Of a stretch of DNA of 64,000 nucleotides, positions 34,996-47,862 are shown in pieces. The translations under genes were made by a program, and so were the position numbers. Source of the DNA: Mactra quadrangularis. Lineage: Eukaryota; Mollusca; Bivalvia; Venerida; Mactridae. Below the pieces are notes generated by a model. It was given only the letters and a program-made list of their open reading frames with translations. It did no database searches and was not told the DNA's origin. The DNA is taken from NCBI GenBank assembly GCA_025267735.1, contig CM046299.1, positions 28,621,327-28,685,326 of the forward strand, written 5' to 3'. Numbering within the stretch: position 1 is the first letter of the stretch; each line of letters opens with the position of its first letter.

Positions 34996-35345
34996 CAATC
35001 TGATTAAAACCCGATCTAAAATTTTCTGCTTGCCTACTCGCTAATTTAGATCTGGCCTTTTTCAAACGAAGGTCACGTTCAGGTGATCTTTTCTCATCAT
35101 AATATTCATGACGAAATTGTTATGATACGTAACTTGTTTACATTGTCTACGTCACACATTTTGAAATGAGCCGTCCTATCGGAGACTGTGAATAATACCG
35201 CTGTTAAATTAGCTTGCAAACTTTGGTCTAAAAACAGAAATTACGAAATAAAAATGTTATTAATAGTGTTTCGTCTAGATGAAAGCTACGCATTGATTGG
35301 TCGACACAAAGTTCATCTCGACAGGATATCTGTTTACGGAGATCG
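34996..35345 (+). mobile_element. Family A non-autonomous transposon, copy 2
   Basis: Starts CAATCTGATTAAAACCCGAT and ends GTTTACGGAGATCG. Flanked by CCATCATA on both sides (34988-34995 and 35346-35353). Confidence 0.85.
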
Positions 35346-35742
35346 CCATCATATCAGTGCCAGTTGTTTTCAACTTTATACCAATGTAAAAGATATCAAG
35401 TTCTGTGTTCAGAATATTTTTTAAGCTTGGTTTAGGGCCAAATATACATTTTAAAGTGTTGAAATGATTATCTTGGGGCTGTGGCAACCTCATAAGGGCG
35501 CGAAACATGATAAGTAATAGGAGGAAACTCAGTATGAGCGAATACTAGTACATTGTATATACTTGTTGGTCCGTACCTTACAAAAAAGTGTGTGTAAAAA
35601 ATGGTGTAAAACTGATATGGGAGATGAAATTCAAAAAATGCTTGAAGTATTATTATGTTTAACCTATAAATACTTTTTATTGTTTTATTTTATACAGGAC
35701 TGTTATTGAGAGTATAACTTCTAATTGAATTAATCAGTAATC

Positions 35743-38700
35743 ATGTCAACTCAGTATGGAAATGAAGGCTATTCTGCCCCACCTCCAGCATATAATCAAT
35801 ATGGCCAATACCCAACAAATCAAGGTATGTGTCCACTTTACTTATTATTCTTAATGTATAATTACCCAGATTTTCAAATATTTATTAACCTTGATTATAG
35901 ATTACAGAGTTAAAAATAGTTAATTAATTGATATCATTGTGCACTATTAAGAAATTATGTTTCATAATTGAGTCAGAGTACTATGTATTGTGATGAGACA
36001 TGTAGACCAGGCAGTATTTACTAATTAATATTATTAATCAAAAAGAAGCTACTCTTACAAACCTGATGCATCCTAAAACCAGAAATTCCATAATTTTCCT
36101 TGCTAACCAGCAGGCAAAACCCCCTTTGAGGACCTTGTTGTTCATTTTTAGCTCTACTGTTCGAAGAAATGGAGAGCTCTCCTACTCGCCCTAGCGTCGG
36201 CGTCAATATTTCTGATAAAAGTTTTTGTGCAGTAAAATATATTTTACTGTAACTTTTATTTCTTAAGGTATCAACTTCAAACTTGAAATATATGTTCCTT
36301 ATTATCAACCACATCTCATGCGACAAGCTTCATAACTCCAAATACATTTTTTTAGAATTATCTCCCCTTGAACTTATAGTTTTCTTTAAAAAATATTTGA
36401 ACAAATATTTCTTACTTTAACTTCTTTATTTCTTAAGGTATCATTTTCAAATATGTATGTTTCTTATCATCAACCACATCTCATGTGACAAATACTTACT
36501 TAGTCGAGCATGCTGTCTCTACTGACAGCTCTTGTTATTCATTATATGCATTAATTAAGCCATTTCATGATTACTTGTGTATATTTAACTGAAAACATAA
36601 CTTAATCGTAATATATTATATTTACCCAACTATATCTACATTTTACTGATTATTTTAAATGTTGCCCTCATTTATGTCATGATGTATTCGCAGATTTATA
36701 CATTATAGGTGAAAGTATCTATTATCAAAACATATGCCATGTCATACAATTATATAAATTCCACTTTGGTGATGATATATTAGATCTCAAATCTTCTCAG
36801 GATTCTCTTAAAGATATTCAATCCTAGTCTTTACAATGTTTTTTGTTACAAGTGTCATTACTCGTACAATAATAGGTTATTATACATTTTATTGTACTAA
36901 ACGGAAACATACATGTATTTGGACGAGTACACAGTTTAAAAGTCGGCGAGTCCAAAATGACTTTTCAAGCTGTGTACGAGTCTAAATATATTTCCGTATT
37001 GTACAGTAAAATGTATTATAACCTTTTTATAATATATCTTTTGTTTAATTTGAAAAGATCATCATTTTGTCTGTCAATAAAATCAGAAATTTCTTTGTCT
37101 GTCACCATTTTGACATCTGTGGGAAATCAAAACAACGCTTCCTGGTCAGCAAAACACTTTACTAGCAGTTGTAAACATATACTAAATCGTCTTTATGCAC
37201 GCAGACTAGCGACCAGACTACCATCGTTTAGTGCACAAGTATCCAACCATCCAATAACTTGAATAAGATAATAATATATTTGTTTGGATTTAATACGGGA
37301 ATATATTGGACAGTCATGTGGTACAAATGCAGATTGTCTATTGGTTGGATTTATTTAATGTATAATAAAATATTGCTATTTTACAACAGGACAAGTACCA
37401 CCTCCTCAACCAGCCCAGACACAGTATGGTATGGGTGGTGAACCAACAGTTGGGTATGCCTATGGACAACCTAAAGAAAGTAGAGTATCCCCTGACAGTG
37501 ATGATATATTTGATGATACTTCATTCTCTAATAAAGCTATTAGACGAGGATTTATTAGAAAGGTATTCATAGTTCTAGCTAAGCCTGTCTCACTAGCTCA
37601 GTTGGTAGCACTCAAATCTACTGATATGGTTGTGGGTTGGATTCATGAGTGGAGCATATTTTCATGGAAATTGGGTCATGAAATAATTGTTATGTCCATT
37701 CTCCGTACTACCCATGATTCTAAATCATGTAGGGCAGTTGTCTGTCACTGACAAAAGTATGCATCTATAACTGGTTTATAACTAAATCCAACTTCAAACA
37801 TTTCTTTTAAAAAATTGTGTTTTTTAAACATGATATTCTTTTAATATCATGGTGAATTTAAAATATTATGGAAAAATCTTGGAATTAAAGTTCCATGCAG
37901 TGATGTTTTTACAAACTCATCAGTGTGGGTCCTAGGACTTGCTGGGCTATAAATCTATGAGTCCAAAAACTTAGCCGACTAATCCAAGTTACAAGGCTTA
38001 ATATTGCTTTAGTGATAGTGATATGAAAGGTATATTAACAATGGAATGAAGAAAAAATGAATTTGATTTCTACATTAATTACAATGCTTCTGATACTGAA
38101 ATTATTCAAAACTGTCAAATAAATTTTAAGTTTATTTCCATTAATTTAGTTTGAGATTAATCAAAACTTCATTTTCCTTAATATTTTTATGCGTATCTAT
38201 AGTAAAGCACATTATTATTTCTATCTGTAGAAGATTTGCTGACCTAGAATATGATTGACATAACTTGAACACAATTTGGTATTTACATGCATTACCAAAT
38301 TGCTGTCAGATAGGACATCATACTCAGAAAAAGTATGCATCCAAAAGATGCACATTATTTGAAACTTTGCATCCACAGCAAATTCAATGAGTCCTGGACT
38401 CAGGATGCAGAGGTAAAAAAATCACTGTCCATGAGTTTGTATGTGCCTTTGTATATAGATGCTATTTAGAACAGGATTTAATCAATTTAAAAAAGTATTA
38501 ATGTTAAGTTCTAATAAATTTGTATGGATTTAGCAAGAAAAGTCTGCACAAAAATTCTTATTTGTATTTTACAGGTATATTTGATACTGTTTACCCAGCT
38601 TGCTGTTACATTTGGATGCACCATGTTATTTTCTTTGACGTAAGTTGTTAAATGTTTTTATGTTGTACATTGTATTTCTGTGTGTATTTCTTATTTAATT

Positions 38701-41700
38701 TGTTGGTTTTCAAAGTGCAAAATATAAATATGATTTATTTGTTAAAAGTATCATATACAGTACAAAAATTCAACTCTGATATTTTTTTATCTCCGAATCC
38801 TCTGCACAAAATTAGATTGTTCAATCAACTGCAGTGAGAGAATACTAAAGTATGACCAAAATTTTTTTTTTAAATATGGAAGAATATATTTTTACATAAG
38901 CTAGGCATCAACAATTTTCACCTTAGAAATCAACAGCTGATTGTTTGTTACCATCTTCATGAATGAAAGTAAATTTTACTATTTGTTTTACATTACAGAC
39001 AACCAATTAAAGATTTCGTTCAGTCTTATCCGGCAGGAATGACATTTTATTATGTCTCCTAGTAAGTAAAAACATTTGGTTTTATTCAGGGCTTGAATTT
39101 AACAAAAAATTGGACTCGCAAATTTTTGCGAGTTGATTTTATTTTAACTCGCAAAATAAAAATTATCGCTCTCATTTTTTTCTTCAAATTTTAATAGCAT
39201 ACATAGTAACTATTCATATATGCAATATAAAAACAACATAGTGCTACTTTTAACGAACAAGGGCGTTATTATGTGATAGACAAAATATCCCAACTACCGA
39301 TCTGTCTGGCTGTATCAATGCTGATTTGAGCCTTATTAGTTTTAACAATAAAATGTTTGTGGCGATTTTAACTCGCGAAAATTTGCGGGATGAAATAAAA
39401 GTTACTCACAATTTTCAAAATCCACTCGCATTTAGCGAGTATGCGAGCTTAAATTCAAGGCCTGGTTTTATCATATGTCTAGAGGACATTTGTTAACTTA
39501 GGTGTAAGGTTAAACCCTATTTCACCAAGTGAATTCAGAAAACATACTTTAAAGATTGTTGTAGCCATTTGTGAGAAATAAAGAGATATTATTTCAAAAT
39601 CTTTCTTTCATGCGTTTTCTGTGTTCTGATAGAGATATTTTTATACAAATATAACACAAAATCATTTATAAACCTCCAAAATGACTTCATTTTTGTTTTA
39701 AGATTTTATCATTTTGATATTTTATTTTGCACTACAATGAAAATGTGAGGTTATGCATTTTCATTGTTTATTATCATTGAAAACTACCACATTTTACAGA
39801 AAAGCATGAAAGATAAATTATATGTATCAGATATCACTTTAGATCTCTACAGTCAATGGACAAAATTACCCATCTTATGGTATAAAACTTGGATGTAATC
39901 AATAGCATCAAGTATGCAAATTAAATAAGGCTTTGTTAATAAGAAAAATCAATTTGTATTTACATGCCCTTTTATGAAAAATCAACATTCATATTGTATT
40001 ATCATTGTTGGAAGGTTAGTGAGTACTTATAAAAGAAATGTACTATCTGCAACAATCAAGATCTATTATGATTTCAGTTGATAACAATTCTATATTCTAT
40101 GTTACTCATGAATTTATAGTATAAATGAAATGTCTGTTAGAAACTTTTAACCTCTTGACAAGCTCACACCTCTCTCTACTGTCTTCAGCTAGATGTTGTG
40201 TCTGGGCCCAACTTAGGTCTATTCATTCTTGAGAAACTCTTTACTCCATTTTTTTTAGTCGACATCTGCTTCCTTTCCTAGGTGGTTTTCACTATAATCT
40301 TTTGATGTCTGTTCTGGTTTATCTTTTTCATGTCTCCATACAATTTAAATCCTATTAATCTGATTTCTAGTGAAATTTGGCTGTTAGAAACTGAGTTTGG
40401 ACTTTTGTTTAGGTAATATATAATACTTTGCATGTATATTATCATACTCACAGTAAACTTGTTATTATTATAATTTCAGTGGAACTTTCTTGGTTACATA
40501 CTTTGTGTTGATCTGTGTCCCATCAGTCAGGTGTGTATCTAATTTAAAATGTCTGAAAGTCTTATAGTAGAGTGACAGTAGACTCAAAATTAGCTTTTTT
40601 AAGCTAGAAGTCCATAATTTAGAATACAAGCTGTTATAGATATTGGGATTTATTATGAATTTTTTTATTGAATTTTAAGACTTCTAAAAGTTCTGGAAAT
40701 ATGAAAAATATCCTTGGAATGTTATATCAAAACAAAAACAAAATGTCCTTGGAATAATATTTACCCTTGAACATGAATGTCTTGCTTATGAACTTAAACA
40801 CCTCATTTTCATGTCATTTAAGCTTAAAATATCATGGAAAAGTTATGTTAAAATCATAGAATTTAGGTTCAATGAGTTTATATGAACCTTGATTTATGGA
40901 AAATTATATAAGAAATATAAAATATAAGAATAATTAATTGCATATCATATAAATGAAATATTTGCTTGTTAATTAGTTTAATAAAACAATATTTGTATTA
41001 CAGGAGGAAGTACCCTGGAAATTTCATCTGCCTTGGAGTATTTGTAAGTTTGTTTTATGTATTTCAACAAAAGCTTACTCATAGTGATATAATTGATATA
41101 CTTGCTGTCATGTAATAATGGTTTTTTAATGAAAATTGTTCAATACATTTACCTTGAGCAGGAAACTTTATCCCACTAGCTCAGTACTGGGTGACCAGGA
41201 AGCAGACTCGAAAGTGATAAATCTAAGTTGTGAGAACTTGTTTCACAATCAAGCTAAAATAGATTAGTGTAAACAAAAAAATACATTCCCCATTAATTGA
41301 GAATATTTAGTTAAAATACAGTGTAACCTCTGCAGAGCGACATTTGGTGGAGTTTGAAAAAAGTGTCTCTCTGCAGAGGTGTTGCTCTGCAGAGGTAGAC
41401 TTTATTACAATCATGAAAAACGTCTGTTTTCGGTCGATCGATAAAAGTTAAAAAGCTTAAATATGATTACAAAATTATTAAGATAAATCATTATAACTGT
41501 TCAAAATTTGTTGCATGATGTTTAGTTTTACACAGAAGAAAGCAATACACATGGGAAATCATTCTGGTACCGTCTAATTGTTCTTTTTACCTGTCTAACA
41601 GCGAATAATATTCAGCATGATTTATCATCGTCTTTTCGGGAGTAAATGTCTGATTCAGCTCTGAAACCTCAAATTAACTCTAACTTCATCGCTCCACGGA

Positions 41701-44700
41701 GGTGTTGTTTGTTAGAGGTAAAACATAGAGCAAAATCAATAGGGGGAATTCTAAAATGCCACTCCTCAGAGGTTGCCGCTCCTTAGAGGTGCAGTTAGCA
41801 GAGGTTATACTGTAGTTTTATCTTTGAACTCAAATGACCTAAAACTATCTTTGAATATTTGTTAACTCATTAACTTATTTTACAGGCTTCACCCTAAGCA
41901 CTAGCATAATTTATTTCTGGGTACCAAAATTATTGACTAGGTTGATATATTAAATGAGAAAAATTCACAAGTCCTAATCAGTTAAAAAAATGTGGTTTAA
42001 AGTCTGCTTCCATATACATGTTTAGCTGACTTTTCAATCTTGTACAATTACTCTGAAATCACCTTCTGAAAGGCAATCCATCACAGTACTCATTTACACC
42101 TGGATGGAGTGGAACAAGTGTAGGTTAATTTCTTGCTCTAGGAAATTAGCAGTACCCCTAGTGGGGTTCGAACCTGGGACCTCTGGATCACAAAACCCTT
42201 GTCCTAATACTGGACCACTTCTTCAATACAGTTTTCACTGGCCCTGGGCTAAGGGCAAGTGGGTATATACAAAGACTTATTCAGAATTTTTTTTCTGTTG
42301 CAGACTCTGGCATTTACTTACATGGTGTCCACTATCAGCAGGTATTGTATTACTTGTTATAATCTTTTTATGCTGTTTTTTTCACAGATTTTTACTTAAA
42401 TGTCAACTTTTCTAAAACTTCAAAACTTGTATTGGAATATTTGAAGCAGTGAAGCACAGCAGTAATCTGATAATTTTATGCAAATTAAGGTATAGTCTGA
42501 AAATATTTACTTGAGCTTGACCTTTATGCTAGAATATATTAAACGCATTATTTACTGTCTATTTTTGTCTTCGATTGTAAATAGTGCTTTATCGGAAGCT
42601 TTCAGCAAAAAACTTGTACTTAACAATTAATTTTGTTATTATTTAGGTCAAGCTCAGGTTAATTCTGTTGGACTATAGTAGCAATTAATGATGATGGTTA
42701 GCATGAGGAGCATTTAAAAAACAACAATGATATTACATTACAGTAGTTTGAGTCAAATGGTAGCTGCATAATAAGTTAGTTCTTTATGAGTATATCCATG
42801 CTATAACTCAAATAATTTGATGGTCTTGAGTTTGTACTAGATTATTTATTATTTAGAAAAGTGCAACTAGCTACATGATGTAACATGTCTAAAATTTGAT
42901 ACATATCAACATATATACCTTACAATTTCACTTTTTTTCTATATTTCAGTTATTACACAACCAACAGTGTAATGGTGGCTGCTGGTATAACCTGTGCTGT
43001 ATGTCTGGCTATATCACTCTTTGCTATACAAACAAAGGTAACACAATTGGACAATTTTGATTAACTTGTTCTCTTAAACAATCCCATTCAAAATAAGATA
43101 AACTGCTGTATGCAAATTTCGATCACTTAGGGAGAGTTCTTTATTTATATGCTTCAATGGCAGGCACTTAGTCCTCCATCATAATTTTATCATTAGAAAG
43201 CAGTATGGCCAGCTTAGGAAGACGTAACAATTAAGCCTGATTGAAAATCTGAAAATTTTCTAATTTAAAAAACCAATCTCAACATTATTGTGGGTGTAAA
43301 AAGAGTTCTGCTCCTGGTTTCGTTACCACAAACTGGTTGCTAGGCATTGGTTTTTTTGTTTTATGTCAATTGTTCAGCAATATTACTGGCAATCTGATTA
43401 AACCCGATCTAAAATTTTCCTCTCGCCTACTCGCTTATTTAGATCTTGTCTATTTCAAACAAGGGTCACGCTCAGGTGACCTTTTCTCATCATAATATTA
43501 ATGACGAAATTGTTATGGTACGTATCTTGTTTACATCCTCTATGTCATGCAATTTGAAATGAGCCGTCCAATCGCAGACTGTGAATAATACCGCTGTGAA
43601 ATTAGCTTGCAAACCTTGGTCTAAAAATAGAAATTAAGAAATCAAAATGTTATTCATAGTGTTTCATCTAGATGAAAGCTACGCATTTATTAGTAGACAT
43701 AAAGTTCATCTCAACGTGACCTTCCATTGAGATAGTAGAGATCCTGTATGACAATGCTCTACAGGATATCTGTTTACAGAGATTGTATTACAGGTAAATC
43801 TGACACAGTTAGGGTCCCATTTAACCCATACTATAGTTCTGAATTTGTAAACATTAGTATTACTAGGGCTCTTACTAGATATCACAAGTCAATGTATGTT
43901 TTTATTCAAAAAACGATTTTTGCTGGTTTTCTTGCATTTATTTTTGACATAAAATGATTTGACTTAAAAATTATGACAATGTCGTAAAAATGAGCTTGGT
44001 CAGGAAAACAGAAAATTTACTTTTTTCTTGACTAAACTAACAGCAAAAAACAATGGGAGTCAAATCTAAATTATTGTATAGTAATTTTGTAACTTTTAAT
44101 TTCAGATTGATTTCACCATGTGTTCTGGACTTCTGTTTGCTCTTGTCATGGTTCTGATTTTCTTTGGATTTTCTTGTATGATTGTATTCATGACTGTTGG
44201 CTACAACTATGTAAGTATTTTTATGGTTCATAACTATTTCTCTAAAGAGGTCTCTGTTGGTTCATTGAGTTGTCTGTCTGAATGTTAATCTAGTCAAAGG
44301 AATGTAAAAAACTTAAAGTTAACCAACCATTCATATTTGATTGGTAAGAGTGCATGCTACAGAATCTCAATGTTCTTAGTTAAAACTCCTTATAGGATAG
44401 CAATTATGCTTTAAAAAACTTTATTCCACTTTGGCGTAAATGGGCACTGAGGTTCTTCTGCCTGTAGGTGATTTAGATTTACAAAAGAAATCATGCAATA
44501 TTTCAATAAGGGACTTTAGTCAGTTATTTCCCCTTGTATACTCTTCAAATAGGTAGGTCCAATTAGTAGGCTTACTCGGATATTGCCCTTACTTTCAATG
44601 TCAATTTGCCAAAATTAATCTTAGATTAATTTTTTGTAAATCATTTAATTTGTTTTAAATTCAAGCTAAGTATTTTTATTGTCAAGAACTATCTAAATTT

Positions 44701-46462
44701 CATTACATTTCCTCTTTATTAACAATAAATATATTAGATGAAATATTTAATCGTCCTTACATAGGACTTCAATGATAAAATTCAAGCATTCCAGCTGTAA
44801 GGACCTACTTTCCAATTGGATTGCTTCAGACGTTCAGATTTTATCAGGGAAAGATAACTGACTAAAGTCCCTAATTTGACTACACATTGACTTTCAACTG
44901 AATTTAATGTCTTATGTCTATTACAGTAAAGTTTCAATAGTAGGACAATCTTGGTTATTGTGAAATTATACATTTTTGATAATCTTAATTTGACTAAAAA
45001 ACTCTTTTGTTAACCTAATATAATATTGAAGAACATTTGAGACCATCAAAATCTTAATGGTTGATCTTTACTAAAAATGTTAACTTCATTTTTTCAGATC
45101 TTGGACTGTGTATGGGGTGGATTGGCTGCACTTGTCTTTGCTCTGGTAAATAAATTTACTTGTTTTTTTACTTTGATTTCTCTATCAATATAGTTTTACA
45201 ATAGTATCATGTCAGATAAATCTCGATTCCATTGGAAATTCTGCTATATCTAGCCAGTCTAGCCTCAGAAATAATACCTCTAGAAATATCTTCCCATTTT
45301 CTATCATTTGTTTTAAAGTTTTGTCATTTGAATTTATATTGACACAACTTGCAATGAAATAATTTTTTTAGTAATTTCTTCATTAATCATGTACAAAGGT
45401 AAAATACCAAATATGTACTACCTATCTCAGGGATTTTATATAACAGGGGTTTGTAACGATAAGTAAATGTAATGGATTTTCATCAAATTTTACTGTTGTC
45501 ACAATTATTTCGACCCATAGGGAAAACAAGTATAACATGTTTAAATAAAGATATTCACATAAAATTTTGTACCAGTACCATTTAAAACTTTAGAAACATT
45601 CACAAGTTGCATGGAAGACATGTACAAAAACATAAATCAAGTTTTTAAACTCTGGAATAGTTTGTACAGCCTGCTTCAGCCAGTTTTAGACAGTGATGAC
45701 CGTGAAAATTCAAAAAAGCACTTCGTTACAAATCGCTGTTATATAGAATCCCTGCTTATCTTTAAGCTAACTTTTATTTCTCTCTTAGTAATGTATGTGA
45801 TATCTGTATATTCAAGTATTTTGAAAGTAGGTTTTAAGTCAGGGCCAAAACACACTTCTCAGCAGAAGCCTAATACAGGCTGCTTCCCAAAACAAAACTA
45901 ACACTTTTTTCCCCAGTTAGGTCCTCAAAACTCCCCAATCCCATAAAATAGAAAGGGAAAATGTTTGAGTTATCTTTGCAACACACAGTCTTTGTTGTTT
46001 CCTTAACCAAATAGTTTACTGGATTATCTAATTGATTTTGTAACACTTACAACTCAATAAATTTATTTCTTATACTGACAATGAAGTGGGTCATTTTCCC
46101 CAAATAAATGAAAACCACTCTAATTTCCCCCAAGAAAAAGGCTCAGGCCCCTTCCCCCAAAATGGTGTTTAGGCCCTGTAAGTATTTTCATAACTTTCAA
46201 CTTCCACCCTTGTGAAAATTAATTCTATTATTTGTTTTACTGTACAGACAACCAGTTAAATATTTGTGTCAATCTTTCACCAATGTTAATGTTTGACTGT
46301 TTATATATCTTCCAGTTCTTGGTATATGACACACAGATGATAGTTGGTGGAAGGAAACATGAATTAAGCCCAGAAGAATATGTATATGGTGCTCTACAAC
46401 TCTATATTGATGTTGTCTACCTGTTTCTTATATTACTCTCTTTCTTTGGAAAGTCTAACTAA
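35743..46462 (+). CDS. Lifeguard / TMBIM family protein (Bax inhibitor-1 fold)
   Basis: Multi-pass ion-leak and anti-apoptotic protein of ER/Golgi/plasma membranes, closest by eye to LFG1-3 (GRINA/FAIM2/TMBIM1). Coding exons: 35743-35824, 37390-37562, 38575-38639, 38999-39061, 40480-40530, 41004-41043, 42304-42341, 42950-43037, 44106-44210, 45098-45145, 46316-46462. Total 900 nt, 299 residues, all phases consistent. The N-terminal ~80 residues are Pro/Gln/Tyr-rich with a PPxY motif (Pro14-Tyr17). Seven hydrophobic spans lie at about residues 86-106, 119-143, 151-172, 177-197, 207-229, 236-255 and 277-296. Conserved features are RRGFIRKVY before span 1, FLVYDTQ, HELSPEEYVYGALQLYIDVVYLF and the two Asp residues (256, 283) that match the di-aspartyl sensor of BI-1 proteins. 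Introns are loaded with MITEs and SINEs. Confidence 0.93.
36130..36535. repeat. Dispersed mollusc-type repeat in intron 1
   Basis: Contains two internal copies of 'tttatttcttaaggtatca' followed by 'tatcaaccacatctcatg', about 180 bp apart, and ends 'gacagctcttgtta'. No coding potential. Confidence 0.55.
36868..37035. repeat. Inverted repeat of about 65-bp arms
   Basis: 'ggttattatacattttattg' then 'tactaaacgg' and 'ggacgagtacacag' are mirrored by 'ctgtgtacgagtct', 'ccgtattgta' and 'aaaatgtattataacc'. It would form a hairpin in the Lifeguard pre-mRNA. Confidence 0.7.
37583..37690 (+). repeat. tRNA-derived SINE just after a Lifeguard donor
   Basis: A box 'actagctcagttggtagca' and B box 'gtgggttggattcatg'. 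It starts about 20 bp after the donor of exon 2. Confidence 0.6.
39087..39464. mobile_element. hAT-like MITE with 8-bp duplication
   Basis: Starts CAGGGCTTGAATTTAA and ends with the inverse of CAGGCCTTGAATTTAA. Flanks are GTTTTATT (39079-39086) and GTTTTATC (39465-39472). Both ends carry 'ctcgcaaa' or 'actcgca' words. It begins 25 bp after the donor of Lifeguard exon 4. Confidence 0.82.
41319..41812. mobile_element. mariner-like MITE with 'ctctgcagagg' repeats
   Basis: Ends CAGTGTAACCTCTGCAGAGC and, inverted, CAGTATAACCTCTGC. TA on both flanks. Several CTCTGCAGAGGT or TCAGAGGT words lie near each end. Confidence 0.82.
42120..42240 (-). repeat. tRNA-derived SINE
   Basis: Minus-strand B box 'ccaggttcgaaccccact' with an A-box-like 'gtggtccagtattagga' upstream. 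Confidence 0.6.
42493..42675. mobile_element. Family D MITE (mariner-like), copy 1
   Basis: TAGTCTGAAAATATTTACTT with GAGCTTGACCT at the left is mirrored by AGGTCAAGCTCAGGTTAA at the right, flanked by TA. A related, more degraded copy lies at 54779-54909. Confidence 0.75.
43390..43785 (+). mobile_element. Family A non-autonomous transposon, copy 3
   Basis: Starts CAATCTGATTAAACCCGATC and ends GTTTACAGAGATTG. Flanked by TATTACTGG (43381-43389) and TATTACAGG (43786-43794), an 8 of 9 match. Confidence 0.87.
44510..44871. mobile_element. PIF/Harbinger-like MITE
   Basis: GGGACTTTAGTCAGTTAT at the left is repeated inverted at the right. TAA lies on both flanks (44507-44509 and 44872-44874). Internal 'taggtaggtcc' and 'aggacctacttt' also pair. 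Confidence 0.85.
45428..45754. mobile_element. Family B MITE, copy 2
   Basis: Same ends as 28200-28636. Flanks CCTATCT and CTTATCT differ by one base. It is about 100 bp shorter than the other copies through internal deletion. Confidence 0.87.
46216..46290 (+). pseudogene. Decayed duplicate of Lifeguard exon 4
   Basis: 'atttgttttactgtacag' followed by 'acaaccagttaaatatttgt' closely follows the exon 4 junction at 38999 (atttgttttacattacag, then acaaccaattaaagatttcg). Translated in the exon 4 phase it reads TQPVKYLCQSF against TQPIKDFVQSY, then reaches a stop. It lies about 25 nt before the acceptor of the last exon. Confidence 0.75.
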
Positions 46463-47197
46463 GCTGTGTACTTGCACACTTATAAACTTTGATACAAACA
46501 AACTAATGGGGAACTTTTTATGAACAAAGATTTATTACATACAAAATATATTTTCTTGGTTTATAAGGTATGAATCTACAACTAGCTTATGAAGTCAACA
46601 GTTATATCATTATGTCATTTAAATTTTGAAATGTATAAAACTTATAATTTGTCTCTCTTTTATTAGTCTCGCATCTTTCTGATTGCTGCATATTTTTTGT
46701 AAAAAAAATGAAATTAGGTCTAGAAAGTTGAGCATAATATCAGAATACATCACTAAGCCATGGAAATCTGAAGTGCTTATCAATTTTTTTCATATGATGC
46801 TAAGTTGTAAAGTTGACTATTGACATAAATCACGTAACATACCATGGAAAATTGGAGCACTCTGTGAGTGTAATTATATTGTTTCCATGACGGCATTTTG
46901 AAATGATTCTTACCATAATGGGAATATTTATTTTTTTGTCAAGGAATACATCATCCTGTACAGATTTATTCTTTTTATTCTAATATATAAAATGCATGGT
47001 CATCTGAAGGAATGACTGTTTAATTATTATCTTTGTATTAATTTATTCATTATTTAATTGAAATATTTTAAATGTAATTTTAATATTAGATAAATTTGTT
47101 TAATTTCCATGAGGGGCAAGCAAGTTGTTATCAAAAGAATATATACTATCTGTTCTATTCTGTTCTATTCTGTTCAGCTATCAGAGCTGTTACAATG

Positions 47198-47689
47198 CAG
47201 GGCTTTTTCAGGGGGTTTTGGGAAAAAGGCCCCTGCCCAAATTGGGAATTTTTAACGCTGTAAATAGTCCGATTTGGGGAAAGACTATCGACTAATCAAC
47301 CCAATTGGGAAATTTCATTATTAATTTTTATATGCCCGTTTTGAAAAAAACAGCATGGACTGCACACGGGTGTATAATGCCCCGCCCAGTGGAGCTCTTG
47401 TTCTGCATTAAATCTTTATATGCTTTGCTTTGGTGTCTCTTAAAGTGTTGCAGTGCTCTTAAAGAGTTTGTTCTGACAGTTCAGTAAGGCATTCAATGCA
47501 AAATCTCATGTATTTAAATTTTTTACATGAAATCTTGTGGTTTCTTTTTTAAAGGCAAAAGACAGCCTGTTCAGAGGGAATTATTTAACAAGATTGGGAT
47601 TTTTTTCTTGAAATTGGGAAAAATGGTTGTTATTTGGCATTGGGAATGGGGCCCATATTCGGCCCCGTGAGGTACGCTGAAAAAATCCC
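47198..47689. mobile_element. hAT-like MITE with pseudo-palindromic ends
   Basis: CAGGGCTTTTTCAGGGGG at the left pairs with the inverse of CAGGGATTTTTTCAGCG at the right. Internal phrases 'attgggaa' recur near both ends. The duplication is unclear (ttacaatg, caatgtaa). Confidence 0.6.
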
Positions 47690-47862
47690 TGCAATGTAAT
47701 TATGTGTACACAAAACATGATGTTTTTTATCTTGTATGTTTATTCAGCAAAAATGTGTGAAAGCATTGTTTGTACCTACTTGGAAAATCTATTAACTTGA
47801 GTTGTAGATAACATCTTTTTAAGTGTTTAACATTTTGTGTAATTGTATTGTATACAAATATG

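Larger units (their letters stand above)
28944..35697. other. Putative long first intron or upstream region
   Basis: AT-rich and without supported coding sequence. It contains the periodic TGTCCCGTACGTTA cluster (30596-31716), dispersed repeat C (32745-33160) and family A copy 2 (34996-35345). Confidence 0.45.

Noticed and set aside
37583..37690. tRNA gene
   Set aside because: A and B boxes are recognisable, but the acceptor stem and anticodon arm do not pair; treated as a SINE, as were 24805, 26935, 42120 and 55186.
42104..42415. 103-codon frame with VGFEPGTSGSQNPCP
   Set aside because: Reads through the SINE B box and Lifeguard exon 7 in the wrong frame.
45611..45901. 96-codon frame
   Set aside because: Starts inside a family B MITE that has no coding function.
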